Assembly (NCBI GenBank): GCA_039915945.1
Contig: JBDSMH010000049.1
Coordinates: 1-64,000, forward strand
Direction: 5' to 3'
Source of the DNA: DATLFA01 sp039915945
GTDB lineage: Bacteria > Actinomycetota > Acidimicrobiia > Acidimicrobiales > WLNW01
Length of the DNA: 64,000 bases
Shown here: piece after piece, positions 1 to 8,981 of the stretch
How the letters are laid out: each line of letters starts with the position of its first letter
How positions within the stretch are numbered: position 1 is the stretch's first letter
Made by a program: the position numbers and the translations under genes
The notes under the pieces: model-generated
The model's input: only the letters and a program-made list of their open reading frames with translations
What the model was told of the DNA's origin: nothing
Databases searched by the model: none

Positions 1-40
1 GCATCTCGCCAGGGTAGCGGCGGCCGGGCAGAATGGCCGG

Positions 41-907
41 ATGTCCCAAGCTGCCCTCGACGCGGTCGTGCGCCTACTCGACCTCGAAGCCATCGAAGTC
101 AACATCTTCCGTGGCGTCAGCCCCGACGAACAACAACAGCGGGTCTTCGGAGGGCAAGTTGCCGGCCAAGCGTTGGTGGCGGCGAGTCGCACCGTCGACC
201 ACGGGGCCGTGCACTCGTTGCATGCCTACTTCTTGCGGCCGGGCGATCCCACCGTGCCGATCCTGTATCAGGTCGATCGCATCCGCGATGGCCGTTCGTT
301 CACGACGCGGCGCGTGGTGGGCATCCAGCACGGTCGAGCCATCTTCAACCTCGCGGCGTCATTCCACCGCGAAGAAGACGGCCTCGAATATCACATGCCG
401 ATGCCCGACGTGCCAGCGCCTGAAGCGCTGCCCGATACCAATGCGCAGTGGGCTGAACTCGGTGAAGCGTTCGGTGATTTCATGCCGCGCGAGCGCGCCA
501 TCGACATCCGCTATGTCGACGGGCTCCCCTTTCGCCGCAAAGGAAAGTCGTCGAACGAGATGCGGGTGTGGATGCGCGCCGACGGTGCGTTGCCCGCGGA
601 TCCGGTGCTGCACACTTGCCTGCTGACCTACGCGTCGGACATGACGTTGCTCGACGCGTCACTGCTTCCGCACGGCACGAGCGCGCTCGACGGAGAGATC
701 ATGATGGCGAGCCTCGATCACGCGATGTGGTTCCACCGATCGTTCCGGGCCGACGAATGGTTCCTCTACGCGCAGGACACGCCATCGTCGTCCGGAGGCC
801 GCGGCCTCGCCCGCGGGTCGGTCTTCACCCGTGACGGCATGCTGGTCGCGTCGGTCGTGCAAGAAGGTTTGATCCGGCCAACGGTGCCGCTCGGCCGCAC
901 GCCGTAG
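41..907 (+). CDS. tesB: acyl-CoA thioesterase II (TesB family)
   Basis: Predicted cytoplasmic thioesterase that hydrolyses acyl-CoA to free acid and CoA. At 288 residues it has the usual length of a double-hotdog TesB protein. The N-terminal hotdog shows VFGGQVAGQALVAA and HSLHAYFLRPGDP. The C-terminal hotdog shows the family run LDHAMWFHRSFRADEW followed by GRGLARGSVFTRDG and VASVVQEG, which contains the conserved Gln. The ATG at 41 starts directly at the conserved N-terminus (SQAALDAVVRLLDLE). The gene stands alone, 50 bases before the next reading frame on the same strand. The assignment rests on conserved blocks across the whole length; substrate chain length cannot be read from sequence. 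Confidence 0.93.
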   Translation: MSQAALDAVVRLLDLEAIEVNIFRGVSPDEQQQRVFGGQVAGQALVAASRTVDHGAVHSLHAYFLRPGDPTVPILYQVDRIRDGRSFTTRRVVGIQHGRAIFNLAASFHREEDGLEYHMPMPDVPAPEALPDTNAQWAELGEAFGDFMPRERAIDIRYVDGLPFRRKGKSSNEMRVWMRADGALPADPVLHTCLLTYASDMTLLDASLLPHGTSALDGEIMMASLDHAMWFHRSFRADEWFLYAQDTPSSSGGRGLARGSVFTRDGMLVASVVQEGLIRPTVPLGRTP

Positions 908-957
908 CCCAAAAAGCACGCCCTCCGACCGCGGTAGAACAAGGCGCTCCTCCCGGT

Positions 958-2286
958 ATGGTGGCCGCCGTGAGGCCCTCCCGTGCTCGTCTGGTGGCCC
1001 CTGGCGTGGCGCTGATGGCCCTGCTCGTCGTCAGTGCGTGTAGCGACGATGGTGGCTCGGCCACACCGTTCGACTCGACCGGCGCCACGACAACCACAGT
1101 GCCGGCGACCGTCACCACCACCGCCACGGCGACCAGCGCCCCGGGGGCAACGACCGCTCCCGGCACCGCCCCGGCCCCGACCACCCCCGCACCAACCACT
1201 CCTCCCACCACGGCTGCGCCGCCGACACCGCTCGAGGCAATCAACCTGCGGTTGCGCCGCGTCGCCACGATGAACTCACCAATCGCGATGGCGACACGGG
1301 CGGGCCGTCGCGAGATCTGGGTGGCCGAGCGCGCCGGGCGCGTTCGCGTGTTCAACCCGGCGAACAACGCAGTGAGCGAACCCATCGTCGACATCTCGAA
1401 CACCGTGAGCAACGGCGGCGAGCGAGGCCTGCTCGGTTTGGCCTTCTCTCCCGACGGCTCCAAGTTGTACCTGAGCTACACGAACACGCAGGGCAACAGC
1501 CGCGTCGACGAGTTCGCGATGAGCGGCGACTCGGTCGACACCGGCAGCCGACGCAACGTGTTCGCATTGCAACAACCGTTCGCGAACCACAACGGCGGCA
1601 ACATCGTGTTCGGCCCCGACGGCTACCTATGGCTCGGGTATGGCGACGGTGGCAGCCAGGGCGATCCGAACAACAACGGGCAAAACGTGAACGCGATGCT
1701 GGGCTCGATCCTGCGCATCGATCCGAGCTCTCGCGCCAACGGCGAATACGGGATACCGGCGGACAATCCATTCGCCGCCGGCGGCGGGTTGCCCGAGATC
1801 TGGATCAAAGGCACTCGCAACCCGTGGCGGTTCTCCTTCGATCGGGCCACCGGCGACTTGTGGATCGCCGACGTCGGCGGCGGCGTTCGCGAAGAGATCG
1901 ACGTGCTCACCGCCGCCCAGGGTCGCGGTCGCGGCGCCAACCTCGAATGGTCGCAGTACGAAGGCACGCAACGACTCAAGGGCGATCGCCCCCCGGGTGG
2001 TACCGCACCGGTGTACGAATACAGCCATGCTGGCGGCAACTGCTCGATCACCGGCGGGTTCGTCTACCGCGGCACCGCACTGCCGGCGCTGCAAGGCGTC
2101 TACGTCTACGGCGACTACTGCGTGTCGAAGATCCAACTGTTCCGCCTCGCGGGCGCTGCCGGACAGAACCGCGACACCGGCATCGGGGTCGACGGCGGGG
2201 GCCTCGGCTCCTTCGGCGAGGGTCCCGACGGTGAGCTCTACGTGCTCAGCCTTGCGGGCGGCGTGTACCACATCGAAGGCGCGTGA
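958..2286 (+). CDS. lipoprotein PQQ-dependent sugar dehydrogenase (glucose/sorbosone dehydrogenase family)
   Basis: Secreted, lipid-anchored six-bladed beta-propeller related to soluble PQQ glucose/aldose sugar dehydrogenases. The 442 residues start with a signal peptide ending in lipobox VSAC (Cys about 28), followed by a long Thr/Pro/Ala linker to about residue 100, then the propeller. Family blocks are NGGERGLLGLAFSPDG, FANHNGGNIVFGPDG (with the conserved His), GYGDGG, SILRIDPSSRANGEYGIPADNPF and KGTRNPWRFSFDRATGDLWIADVG. Its GTG-A stop/start overlap with the following transglycosylase at 2283-2286 implies co-translation. The enzyme would act outside the membrane; the actual sugar and the use of PQQ are inferred from family only. 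GTG codons at 961 and 970 are alternative starts. Confidence 0.88.
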   Translation: MVAAVRPSRARLVAPGVALMALLVVSACSDDGGSATPFDSTGATTTTVPATVTTTATATSAPGATTAPGTAPAPTTPAPTTPPTTAAPPTPLEAINLRLRRVATMNSPIAMATRAGRREIWVAERAGRVRVFNPANNAVSEPIVDISNTVSNGGERGLLGLAFSPDGSKLYLSYTNTQGNSRVDEFAMSGDSVDTGSRRNVFALQQPFANHNGGNIVFGPDGYLWLGYGDGGSQGDPNNNGQNVNAMLGSILRIDPSSRANGEYGIPADNPFAAGGGLPEIWIKGTRNPWRFSFDRATGDLWIADVGGGVREEIDVLTAAQGRGRGANLEWSQYEGTQRLKGDRPPGGTAPVYEYSHAGGNCSITGGFVYRGTALPALQGVYVYGDYCVSKIQLFRLAGAAGQNRDTGIGVDGGGLGSFGEGPDGELYVLSLAGGVYHIEGA

Positions 2287-3335
2287 TCGTGCGGGGTGCA
2301 GCCCGAGCCACCGCCGTTGTCGTGGCGCTCGCGTTCGCGCTGCCGGCATGCTCCGATGATCCGCCGAACGCCGACCTTGTTGCGCCCGCGGTGAGCACCA
2401 CCCAAGCTGGCACGGTCCAAGCTGGCACGGTCCAAGCTGGCACGGTCCTGGGTGGCACGGTCACGACGCAACCCTCGGGCGCGAACACGACGTTGCTCGA
2501 AGCCCGACTCTCCGCGCCCAACGGCCGCACTGCGCCCCCGCCCGCCAAGAGTCCGAGCGAGCTCGCCCAACAGATCGTCGTCGCCGAACGAGGTCTGCGC
2601 GATGCATCGCGCAACGCGGCGCAATTGGCCGACCTCGGGCACCTCCAACAAGTCGCCTATCGCAAGCTGTCGATCGAGCCGACCTGGGATGCCGCGGTAT
2701 TGGCCGCCCTACCGAGCGACCTCGTCGCGACCGTCAACGCGAACATGCGCGCCCGGCGGGCGTTCTTCGAGATCAAATCCGGATACGCCGACACGGTGCC
2801 CGCGTGGGAGATCGTCAGCCCCGCTCCCGCCGAGAGCCTGTTGGCCTTCTACAAAGAGGCCGAGCGGGCAACGGGTATCGGCTGGCACTATCTCGCCGCC
2901 ATCAACTTCATCGAAACCGGTTTCGGCCGTATCAAGGGATTGTCGACCGCCGGCGCGCAGGGCCCGATGCAGTTCATCCCGTCGACGTGGAACGAATCCG
3001 GTATCGGCAAGGGCGACATCAACGATCCCCACGACGCGATCCAAGCCGCCGCCCGCTACCTCGTGCGCCGGGGCGGCCCCGCCGACATGCGAAAGGCGCT
3101 GTTCGGCTACAACAACCACAACGCCTACGTCGACGGTGTGACGGCCTACGCCGACTTGATGAAGAGCGACGACCGAGCCTTCGCCGGGTTCTACAACTGG
3201 GAGATCTACTTCTCCACCGCCGACGGCGACCTGTGGTTTCCAGCCGGCGTCTACCGCGAACCGACCCAGATCAAAGTGGTCGACTACAAGGCGAAGTCAC
3301 CGTGGTCGATCACGGGGCTCAAGGCCTCGAGCTGA
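2283..3335 (+). CDS. lipoprotein lytic murein transglycosylase (SLT-like)
   Basis: Cell-envelope lytic transglycosylase of 350 residues that would cleave the glycan strand of peptidoglycan. A short signal peptide ends in lipobox LPAC (Cys about 23). It is followed by a low-complexity linker containing tandem VQAGT repeats (2403-2462). The catalytic fold is marked by HYLAAINFIETGFGRI, whose Glu is the expected acid/base, then STAGAQGPMQFIPSTW and HDAIQAAARYLVRRGGP, all typical of SLT/MltB-like enzymes. The GTG start overlaps the stop of the upstream sugar dehydrogenase by four bases, so the two lipoproteins are probably translated together. The gene abuts a convergent GNAT gene without spacer. 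Confidence 0.9.
   Translation: MIVRGAARATAVVVALAFALPACSDDPPNADLVAPAVSTTQAGTVQAGTVQAGTVLGGTVTTQPSGANTTLLEARLSAPNGRTAPPPAKSPSELAQQIVVAERGLRDASRNAAQLADLGHLQQVAYRKLSIEPTWDAAVLAALPSDLVATVNANMRARRAFFEIKSGYADTVPAWEIVSPAPAESLLAFYKEAERATGIGWHYLAAINFIETGFGRIKGLSTAGAQGPMQFIPSTWNESGIGKGDINDPHDAIQAAARYLVRRGGPADMRKALFGYNNHNAYVDGVTAYADLMKSDDRAFAGFYNWEIYFSTADGDLWFPAGVYREPTQIKVVDYKAKSPWSITGLKASS
2403..2462 (+). repeat. 15-bp tandem repeat inside the transglycosylase gene
   Basis: Three perfect copies of caagctggcacggtc (2403-2417, 2418-2432, 2433-2447) are followed by a degenerate fourth (ctgggtggcacggtc, 2448-2462). The repeat is in frame and encodes VQAGT units in the linker between the lipid anchor and the catalytic domain. 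Copy-number change would lengthen or shorten the linker without breaking the frame. Confidence 0.95.
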
Positions 3336-3785
3336 TCAGTCGCCGGACGAGCCGTCGAGCACGTAGCGATAGACGTTGGTATCGCGCTTTTCGAAGCCGA
3401 GCCGCTGATACAGACGGTTGGCCACGTCACGACTCGGCCGCGACGTGAGATCGACGGTCTTGGCGCCGGCCTTGCGCGCATAGTCGATGGCCGCTTCGTT
3501 CATGCGGTGAGCGACGCCTTTGCCCCGGGCGCTCTCGTCGACGACGACGTCTTCGATCCACGCCCGCAAGCCCGTCGGTATGCGGAACAACACGAGCGTC
3601 AGGCTGCCCACGATCTCGTCGTCCTCGTCGTAGGCGAGAAACAGCACGCTGGCGCGGGAGGCAACGATGGCCGCGAGCTCGCGCTCGGTGGGCGGAGGGT
3701 TGGACTTGGACAGCTGCGGCACGAGCCGAGCGAAGGCTTCGACAAGCTCGCCCGTGACCTGCGATATGACTTCGACGCGCACCAT
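3336..3785 (-). CDS. GNAT-family N-acetyltransferase
   Basis: Small cytoplasmic acetyltransferase of 149 residues with a complete GNAT fold. The central strand VGSLTLVLFRIPTGLRAWIEDVVV is followed by the acetyl-CoA pyrophosphate loop RGKGVA. The last third contains ANRLYQRLGFEKRDTNVYRY, the usual C-terminal GNAT block. The substrate is unknown; the best comparison is with generic small-molecule acetyltransferases. The ATG at 3785 gives the expected family length. The stop codon is immediately adjacent to the stop of the convergent transglycosylase gene, so no terminator fits between them. Confidence 0.88.
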   Translation of the reverse strand: MVRVEVISQVTGELVEAFARLVPQLSKSNPPPTERELAAIVASRASVLFLAYDEDDEIVGSLTLVLFRIPTGLRAWIEDVVVDESARGKGVAHRMNEAAIDYARKAGAKTVDLTSRPSRDVANRLYQRLGFEKRDTNVYRYVLDGSSGD

Positions 3786-3927
3786 AGCTCCACCACTTTA
3801 GAGCATTCCCCCTACATGCCCTGCAGCTCGACACGGCATTGACGCACTTGGGTCGCGCGGCCCAGCCGATGCGCCTCCCGATGCGTTGTTTGTGGCATCC
3901 GGTGGCACGGACGGTAGCGTAATCGAG

Positions 3928-4821
3928 GTGCGGAACGAGGCCACGGGCCCGGCGGGGGACCCAGAGCACAGTCGCTACATCGAGTGGACCCGTCTGCCCG
4001 ATGTGCAGCGGCCGGTGATTGTCGCGGCGTTCGAGGGCTGGAACGACGCGGGCGACGCCGCGACCACCGCCATCGGGCATCTGCGTGATCGGCTGCGGGC
4101 AGTTCCGTTCGCAAAGATCGACCCCGAAGAGTTCTTCGATTTCACGAGCACGCGACCCATCGTGCACATCGAAGACGGCGCGTCTCGCAGTGTCGAGTGG
4201 CCGCTCACCGAGTTCTGCGCGGTGGGTCGCGATCGTGTCGGCACCGACCTGATCACTCTGTTGGGCAGCGAACCGCAACTGCGGTGGCGCACCTTCTGTG
4301 ACGAGATCATCTCGGTGGCTCGCCAGACCAACGCCCGCATGGTCATCACGCTCGGCGCACTGCTGGCCGAGGTCCCGCACACGCGGCCGACCGCAGTGTT
4401 CGGCACTTCCTACGATTCGAGCGTCGCCCAAGAGCTCGGGCTGCAGCCCTCGACCTACGAGGGCCCCACGGGCATCGTGGGCGTGTTGCACAACGCGTGC
4501 GTCATCGCCGGCATCCCTTCGGTCTCGCTGTGGGCCGCGGTGCCGAGCTATGTACCGGGCGCCAATTCGCCTAAGGCCGCGCTGGCACTGGTCGAGCGCA
4601 TCACCGACATGCTCGGCGTCGGCGTACCCACGATCGATCTCGAGATCGCCGCCGCTGCCTACGAGCGCCAAGTCACCGAGCTCGTGGGCGAAGACGACGA
4701 GACCGTCACGTATGTCGAGCAGCTCGAAGAGCGCTTCGACGAATCACAGGGCGTGTCGCCCGCCGGCTCGCTGGTCGAAGAAGTCGAGCAATATCTGCGC
4801 AATCAGCGCGAACAGGGCTAG
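3928..4821 (+). CDS. PAC2 family protein (proteasome assembly chaperone 2-like)
   Basis: PAC2-domain protein of about 297 residues. Actinobacterial members are commonly annotated as proteasome-assembly-chaperone-like or ATP-grasp-associated proteins, but their function is not established. Family blocks are PVIVAAFEGWNDAGDAATTAIGHL near the N-terminus, ARMVITLGALLAEVPHTRP and GPTGIVGVLHNACVIAGIPSVSLWA in the middle. The C-terminus is acidic and probably helical. The frame is open from a TTG at 3886, but the GTG at 3928 leaves a short tail before the conserved IEWTRLPDVQRP and is preferred. Its stop overlaps the stop of the convergent hydrolase at 4818-4821. Confidence 0.85.
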   Translation: MRNEATGPAGDPEHSRYIEWTRLPDVQRPVIVAAFEGWNDAGDAATTAIGHLRDRLRAVPFAKIDPEEFFDFTSTRPIVHIEDGASRSVEWPLTEFCAVGRDRVGTDLITLLGSEPQLRWRTFCDEIISVARQTNARMVITLGALLAEVPHTRPTAVFGTSYDSSVAQELGLQPSTYEGPTGIVGVLHNACVIAGIPSVSLWAAVPSYVPGANSPKAALALVERITDMLGVGVPTIDLEIAAAAYERQVTELVGEDDETVTYVEQLEERFDESQGVSPAGSLVEEVEQYLRNQREQG

Positions 4822-5660
4822 TTGCCGCGACGCGGCAGGGCTGCGAGTTGCGTAGTCAGCCAATCGGTCAGATCTTGCAGGATGGCGAAGCGCATCGGTT
4901 CGTTGAAGATCTCGTGGCGCAGCGCCGGGTAGGTGCGCCTCGTGACGAGTGCGAGATCCGCGAGCGGGCGGGTGGAGCGCGCCGGCACCAACTGGTCGTC
5001 GGCGCCGTGCAACACCAACGTAGGGATCGAGAGCCGAGAGAGATTCTCGCTCGCCCACTGCACCTGGCGCAGCAGAGCGTGACCCAACAACGGCGTCACG
5101 GTGCGCTCGACCAGAGGATCAGCGCGGTAGGCCTCGCCCACCGCCGGATCGGTTGCCAACATCTCGCCTTTGATCGGCGAGGGCACATTCAATCGGGGCG
5201 CGAGGCGCGCGAGTACGGGAGCCAGCGCGCGCAAGTGCGCAGGAATGCTCGCGCCCAGCGCCGGTGCCGATAGCGCTAACAGATCGGGGTCGGGCCGGGC
5301 CGACAACGCGTACGACAGCGCGATCAAGCCGCCCATCGAATGGCCGAGCAGCACGACCGGCACACCCAGCGCGCGGACCTCGGCCATCTGATCTTCGACA
5401 TCGTCGAGGTACTCGTCGAACGAGCCGACGTAGGCACGCCGCCCACCCGATTGACCGAAGCCGCGCATGTCGATCGCAACGACATCGAATCCGCGATCGG
5501 CGAGGAAGTGACCGACGTGTTCGTAGCGACCGCTGTGCTCTGAAATGCCGTGGATCAACAGCACCGAGGCGCGGGCATTGGTAGCGGGCCAATGACGGCG
5601 CAGTTGCACGAGGCCGTCACGCGTCAGACCGAAGTCGACGCGGGAGGCGTCGTCGTTCAC
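4818..5660 (-). CDS. alpha/beta hydrolase, monoacylglycerol-lipase-like
   Basis: Serine hydrolase of 280 residues. The oxyanion strand is VLLIHGISEHSGRYEHV, the nucleophile elbow is GHSMGG, the acidic residue lies in HGADDQLVP and the catalytic His in RHEIFNEP. This order and spacing match lysophospholipase and monoacylglycerol lipase (Hydrolase_4) proteins, so an ester or lipid substrate is likely but unproven. The frame stays open far upstream. The GTG at 5660 is chosen because it overlaps the stop of the upstream Nudix gene in a GTGA arrangement and leaves a normal N-terminus (NDDASRVDFGLTRDG). The two genes are therefore probably translationally coupled. Confidence 0.87.
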   Translation of the reverse strand: MNDDASRVDFGLTRDGLVQLRRHWPATNARASVLLIHGISEHSGRYEHVGHFLADRGFDVVAIDMRGFGQSGGRRAYVGSFDEYLDDVEDQMAEVRALGVPVVLLGHSMGGLIALSYALSARPDPDLLALSAPALGASIPAHLRALAPVLARLAPRLNVPSPIKGEMLATDPAVGEAYRADPLVERTVTPLLGHALLRQVQWASENLSRLSIPTLVLHGADDQLVPARSTRPLADLALVTRRTYPALRHEIFNEPMRFAILQDLTDWLTTQLAALPRRGN

Positions 5661-6367
5661 GAGCTTTCCCACACCGGCGAGCGCGGCTCGTCGAAATGGG
5701 TGTCGGACGTGTCGCCGTGGATTGCCGCGAAGGCCATCGACGTCCAATTCGCGCCGCCGGCCAACGGTGAGGGCAGTGCGTCTTCGGCGAAGAAGCCCGC
5801 GTCGGCGCATTCGAGCGGATGCGCCTGTACGGCGCCGCCCGTGGCGCGGCACAAGAAGACGAGCGAGTACATCGGGATGCGAGTGAAGCCTCTGCGCAAA
5901 CCGTCGTACACCGCGATCAGGCGAACCACCTCGCAGTCGATGCCGGTCTCTTCGTGCACCTCTTTGACCGCGACCTCTGCCGGTGAGTAGCCGACATCGG
6001 CCCAACCGGTCGGGTAGAGCCACGCCCCGCTGTCGGCCCGTTGCACGAGCAAGATCTCGCCCGCATCGTTGTGGACGACAGCACCGACGGCCGTCTTGGG
6101 CGTGACGTAGCCGGCAACGCCGTCGCCGACGAGCTTCATCCACTCGCCCACGACATCGTCGGGCGCGTGCAGCCATTCGGTCGCAGCCCGGATCTCGCCC
6201 GCCACTGCGAGTATTTCTTCGAATCGCTCGCGCTCGTACAGGCTCTGCGTGAACCCCAGCCCCGTGCGAGCGATGGCCGCCAGCGACTCACTCCAGCGCA
6301 GCAGGTCGCTTTCGGTGAGTGGGCGTTTGCCTTCCTCGGGCATGGCACGAGGGTAGCGCAGAGTCAC
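5657..6367 (-). CDS. Nudix hydrolase with N-terminal extension (YjhB-like)
   Basis: Nudix pyrophosphohydrolase of 236 residues. An N-terminal helical domain of about 95 residues (LRWSESLAAIARTGLGFTQSLYERERFEE) precedes the Nudix domain, as in the YjhB group. The Nudix helix reads GWADVGYSPAEVAVKEVHEETG. Compared with GX5EX7REUXEEXG, the first Glu position is Tyr and the Arg is Lys, both common in this subgroup, while the metal-binding EVHEETG is intact. The GTG at 6367 overlaps the stop of glnD; an ATG at 6343 (MPEEGKRPL) is an equally plausible start. The substrate is probably a nucleoside-diphosphate derivative, not determinable here. Confidence 0.86.
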   Translation of the reverse strand: MTLRYPRAMPEEGKRPLTESDLLRWSESLAAIARTGLGFTQSLYERERFEEILAVAGEIRAATEWLHAPDDVVGEWMKLVGDGVAGYVTPKTAVGAVVHNDAGEILLVQRADSGAWLYPTGWADVGYSPAEVAVKEVHEETGIDCEVVRLIAVYDGLRRGFTRIPMYSLVFLCRATGGAVQAHPLECADAGFFAEDALPSPLAGGANWTSMAFAAIHGDTSDTHFDEPRSPVWESS

Positions 6368-8658
6368 AGATCAGCGGTCAGCGCATAGAGGATCGTGCGC
6401 TCGATCTCCAGGATGTACTGATCGTCGACGATCTTGGCTCCCTTTCGATCGCGCACGTAAAAGGAGTCGATCACCTGTGATCCGAGCGTCTCGATCTTGG
6501 CGGACACGATGTCGAGGTCGCTCTCGAGCAACGCCGTCGTGATGCGATACAACACACCGACCCCATCGGGCGCGACGACCTCGACGACGGTCGCCACGTC
6601 GGATGAATGGTTGTCGATGACGACCTTCGGCTCGACGGGGCGCGCCGCGGTTGCGGGGCGCGAACGATACGTGCGCGCGCGTTCGGCGAGCCGCGCCCGA
6701 AGCGCGATCTTGCCGTCGACGGCGCGTTCGATGTCGCCACTCACCTTGGGCCAGTTCAACGCGTTGTCGAACATCGACACGACCCGCAGAACCTCGATGG
6801 CCATGCCATCCTCGGAATGTCCCGCGGCATGCACGACGTCGACGCCGTTGAGCGCCAACGCGCCGGCGACACGGGCGAACAAGCCCGGTCGATCAGGCGC
6901 GATGACGGTGACGGTGTCGCCCGCGCCGTTGATGATCAGCTCACCGCGCGCCAGCAGTACGCGGTGCTCGTCGGTCGGAAACGGCGCGTCCTTCATCTCT
7001 TGCACGTCGCCGCCGCGCAACGAATGCGCGGTGCGCCGCACCAACTCGTTGACGAGCCCGGCCTTCCATGCTCCCCACGCGGCGGGACCGGTCGCGATCG
7101 AATCGGCTTCGGTCAACGCCGCCAGCAATTCGAGCGTCTCGACGTTGCCCACCTGAACCGCCACCGAACGAATCGTGCCTTCGTCGTCGAGGTCGCGTCG
7201 CGTGGCGATGTCGGGCAGTAGGAGATGGTGGCGCACCATCGAGGTCAACACCGTGACCTCGTCGTCGCTGTAGCCCATGCGCCCACCGATGCGATCGACC
7301 AGTTGAATGCCGACCTCGGTGTGGTCGCCCGGGTAGCCCTTGCCGATGTCGTGGAACAGCGCGCCAAGTACGAGAAGGTCGGGCCGATCGACGCGATCGA
7401 CCAACCCCGCGGCCTGCGCAGCCGCCTCGCAGAGGTGCCGGTCCACGGTGAAGCGGTGGTAGGCGTTGCGCTGCGGTTTGCTGCGGCAGGGCTCCCACTC
7501 GGGAATCATGCGATGCCACAGACCCAGCTGATCCAGCGCCTCGATCACCGGGATCGCGGCATGACCGACCAGCAACAGATCGGTCAGCAGGAACCGTGCA
7601 TCGTCGGGCCAGCGATCGGGCATCTGCGGTGTCTCACGGGCCATACGTTCGAGCGAATCGCGGCTGATGTACGCGCGGTGCAACGCTGCGGCCGCGGCGA
7701 CTCGCAGCGGCAATACCGGATCGGCGCGGACGGCGCAGTCGTCGTCGATGTAGATCGTGCGCTCGTCCAGAATCACGGAGGTCGCAACGGTGCGCGGACG
7801 ATCGCGGAAGGGACGGCTGCGCCGCCGGCTCTGCTCGTAGCGATGCCACACGATGTCGCTCGTCCACGCGATCGATCGCGCCGCCGCCGCGACGCGCGCC
7901 ATCAGCTCGTCGCCGTCGGCGAGCCCGAGCGCGTGGCCCACCGCGTCTTGGTCTTGCAGCGACAACCGCTCGCCCCGACGACCGGTGGATCGATGCAACT
8001 CGACGCGCGTCGCGAGCAGGGTTTCGTAGTCTTCCGCGAGGCAGCTCTGCTCGCTGGTACCCAGCACCGGCAGTGCCGCTTCGGCCCACCACAACGAGTG
8101 AACATCGCGCAGCCCGCCGCGACCTTCTTTCAGATCAGGCTCGAGTAGGAACGCGACTTCTCCGTTCTTCGCCTGACGGTCCTCGACCCGTTCGCGCAAC
8201 TCATCGAGTGCACGGCGCGACTCCTTGCGCCATTGCGCGTGGGCGCGGGTGTGTAGATCGTGCGCGAGTTCGGCCGAGCCACCGACAACGCGCGTCGACA
8301 ACAACGACGTCGCAACATCGAGATCGTCACGCGCGAGCGCGAGTGCGTCGTCGACGGTGCGCACCGCGTGACCGAGCTTGACCCCGATATCCCACATCGG
8401 ATACCAGAGCGCTTTGGCCAAGTCATCGACATTGCTCCCCTTGTACAAGAGCAACAAATCGAGATCGCTGTTCGGGCAAAGCTCGCGGCGTCCGTGGCCA
8501 CCGGTGGCGACCAGCGCGACATCGCCACGGTCGCCGGCAACGTCGTTCCACAGCATCGCCAGCCACTCGTCGACCTTGGCCGAGTAAGCCTCACACCACG
8601 CTTTGCCGTGCAGGGTGTTGGACGACAGCTTTTGATCGTTCTCCAAGAGACGGTTCAT
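6364..8658 (-). CDS. glnD: [protein-PII] uridylyltransferase/uridylyl-removing enzyme
   Basis: Bifunctional nitrogen-status enzyme that adds UMP to, and removes it from, PII protein; actinobacterial homologues may use AMP. The 764 residues carry all four modules in order. The nucleotidyltransferase has GGHGRRELCPNSDLDLLL (about 53-70, with the two catalytic Asp). An uridylyltransferase-specific helical region follows. The HD phosphohydrolase has LFHDIGKGYPGDHTEVG. Two C-terminal ACT domains begin at VIAPDRPGLFARVAGAL and VVAPDGVGVLYRITTALL, which would sense glutamine. It is shorter than the enterobacterial enzyme, as usual in Actinobacteria. No PII (glnB/glnK) or amtB gene is adjacent, unlike many actinobacteria where they form an operon. 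Confidence 0.93.
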   Translation of the reverse strand: MNRLLENDQKLSSNTLHGKAWCEAYSAKVDEWLAMLWNDVAGDRGDVALVATGGHGRRELCPNSDLDLLLLYKGSNVDDLAKALWYPMWDIGVKLGHAVRTVDDALALARDDLDVATSLLSTRVVGGSAELAHDLHTRAHAQWRKESRRALDELRERVEDRQAKNGEVAFLLEPDLKEGRGGLRDVHSLWWAEAALPVLGTSEQSCLAEDYETLLATRVELHRSTGRRGERLSLQDQDAVGHALGLADGDELMARVAAAARSIAWTSDIVWHRYEQSRRRSRPFRDRPRTVATSVILDERTIYIDDDCAVRADPVLPLRVAAAAALHRAYISRDSLERMARETPQMPDRWPDDARFLLTDLLLVGHAAIPVIEALDQLGLWHRMIPEWEPCRSKPQRNAYHRFTVDRHLCEAAAQAAGLVDRVDRPDLLVLGALFHDIGKGYPGDHTEVGIQLVDRIGGRMGYSDDEVTVLTSMVRHHLLLPDIATRRDLDDEGTIRSVAVQVGNVETLELLAALTEADSIATGPAAWGAWKAGLVNELVRRTAHSLRGGDVQEMKDAPFPTDEHRVLLARGELIINGAGDTVTVIAPDRPGLFARVAGALALNGVDVVHAAGHSEDGMAIEVLRVVSMFDNALNWPKVSGDIERAVDGKIALRARLAERARTYRSRPATAARPVEPKVVIDNHSSDVATVVEVVAPDGVGVLYRITTALLESDLDIVSAKIETLGSQVIDSFYVRDRKGAKIVDDQYILEIERTILYALTADL

Positions 8659-8981
8659 TCGTCACCAGTCTGCCAAGTATCGGTGGCGAAGTCCGTCAGC
8701 CGACGGAAGAACCGGCTACGCGGAAGGACCTCGGCGCAACCCGCCTCGCGCGCGGCGAGGAGCAACGCTTCGTCGACGTGGCTGGCAAAGCCGACTACCG
8801 GCGCCACGAGCGCAGGAATGGCCTCGATCACGCCCGGTCGACGCAGATCGACGAGCACCAGGGCGTCACGGCCGACCTCTGTCAGTTTCTCGACAGTCGC
8901 GACGAACTCGGCGTGAGGCAATGCGGCCGAGATGCGCGACCGATCCATGAGATCGGGAGCGAAGACGACGATCGGCCTCAT
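8655..8981 (-). CDS. atypical receiver-like protein
   Basis: Small single-domain protein of 108 residues with the alternating strand/helix pattern of a CheY-like receiver. Strand 1 is PIVVFAPD, strand 3 is DALVLVDLRRPG with an Asp (about 45) at the phosphoacceptor position, strand 4 is VVGFASHVDEAL, and GCAEVLPRSRFFRRL follows. The acidic pair after strand 1 is reduced to a single Asp, and the conserved Lys before the last helix appears replaced by Pro-Arg, so it may be a pseudo-receiver. Its start overlaps the upstream stop by ATGA (8978-8981) and its stop overlaps the glnD start. Function unknown; the receiver call rests on secondary-structure pattern and the Asp alone. Confidence 0.6.
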   Translation of the reverse strand: MRPIVVFAPDLMDRSRISAALPHAEFVATVEKLTEVGRDALVLVDLRRPGVIEAIPALVAPVVGFASHVDEALLLAAREAGCAEVLPRSRFFRRLTDFATDTWQTGDE

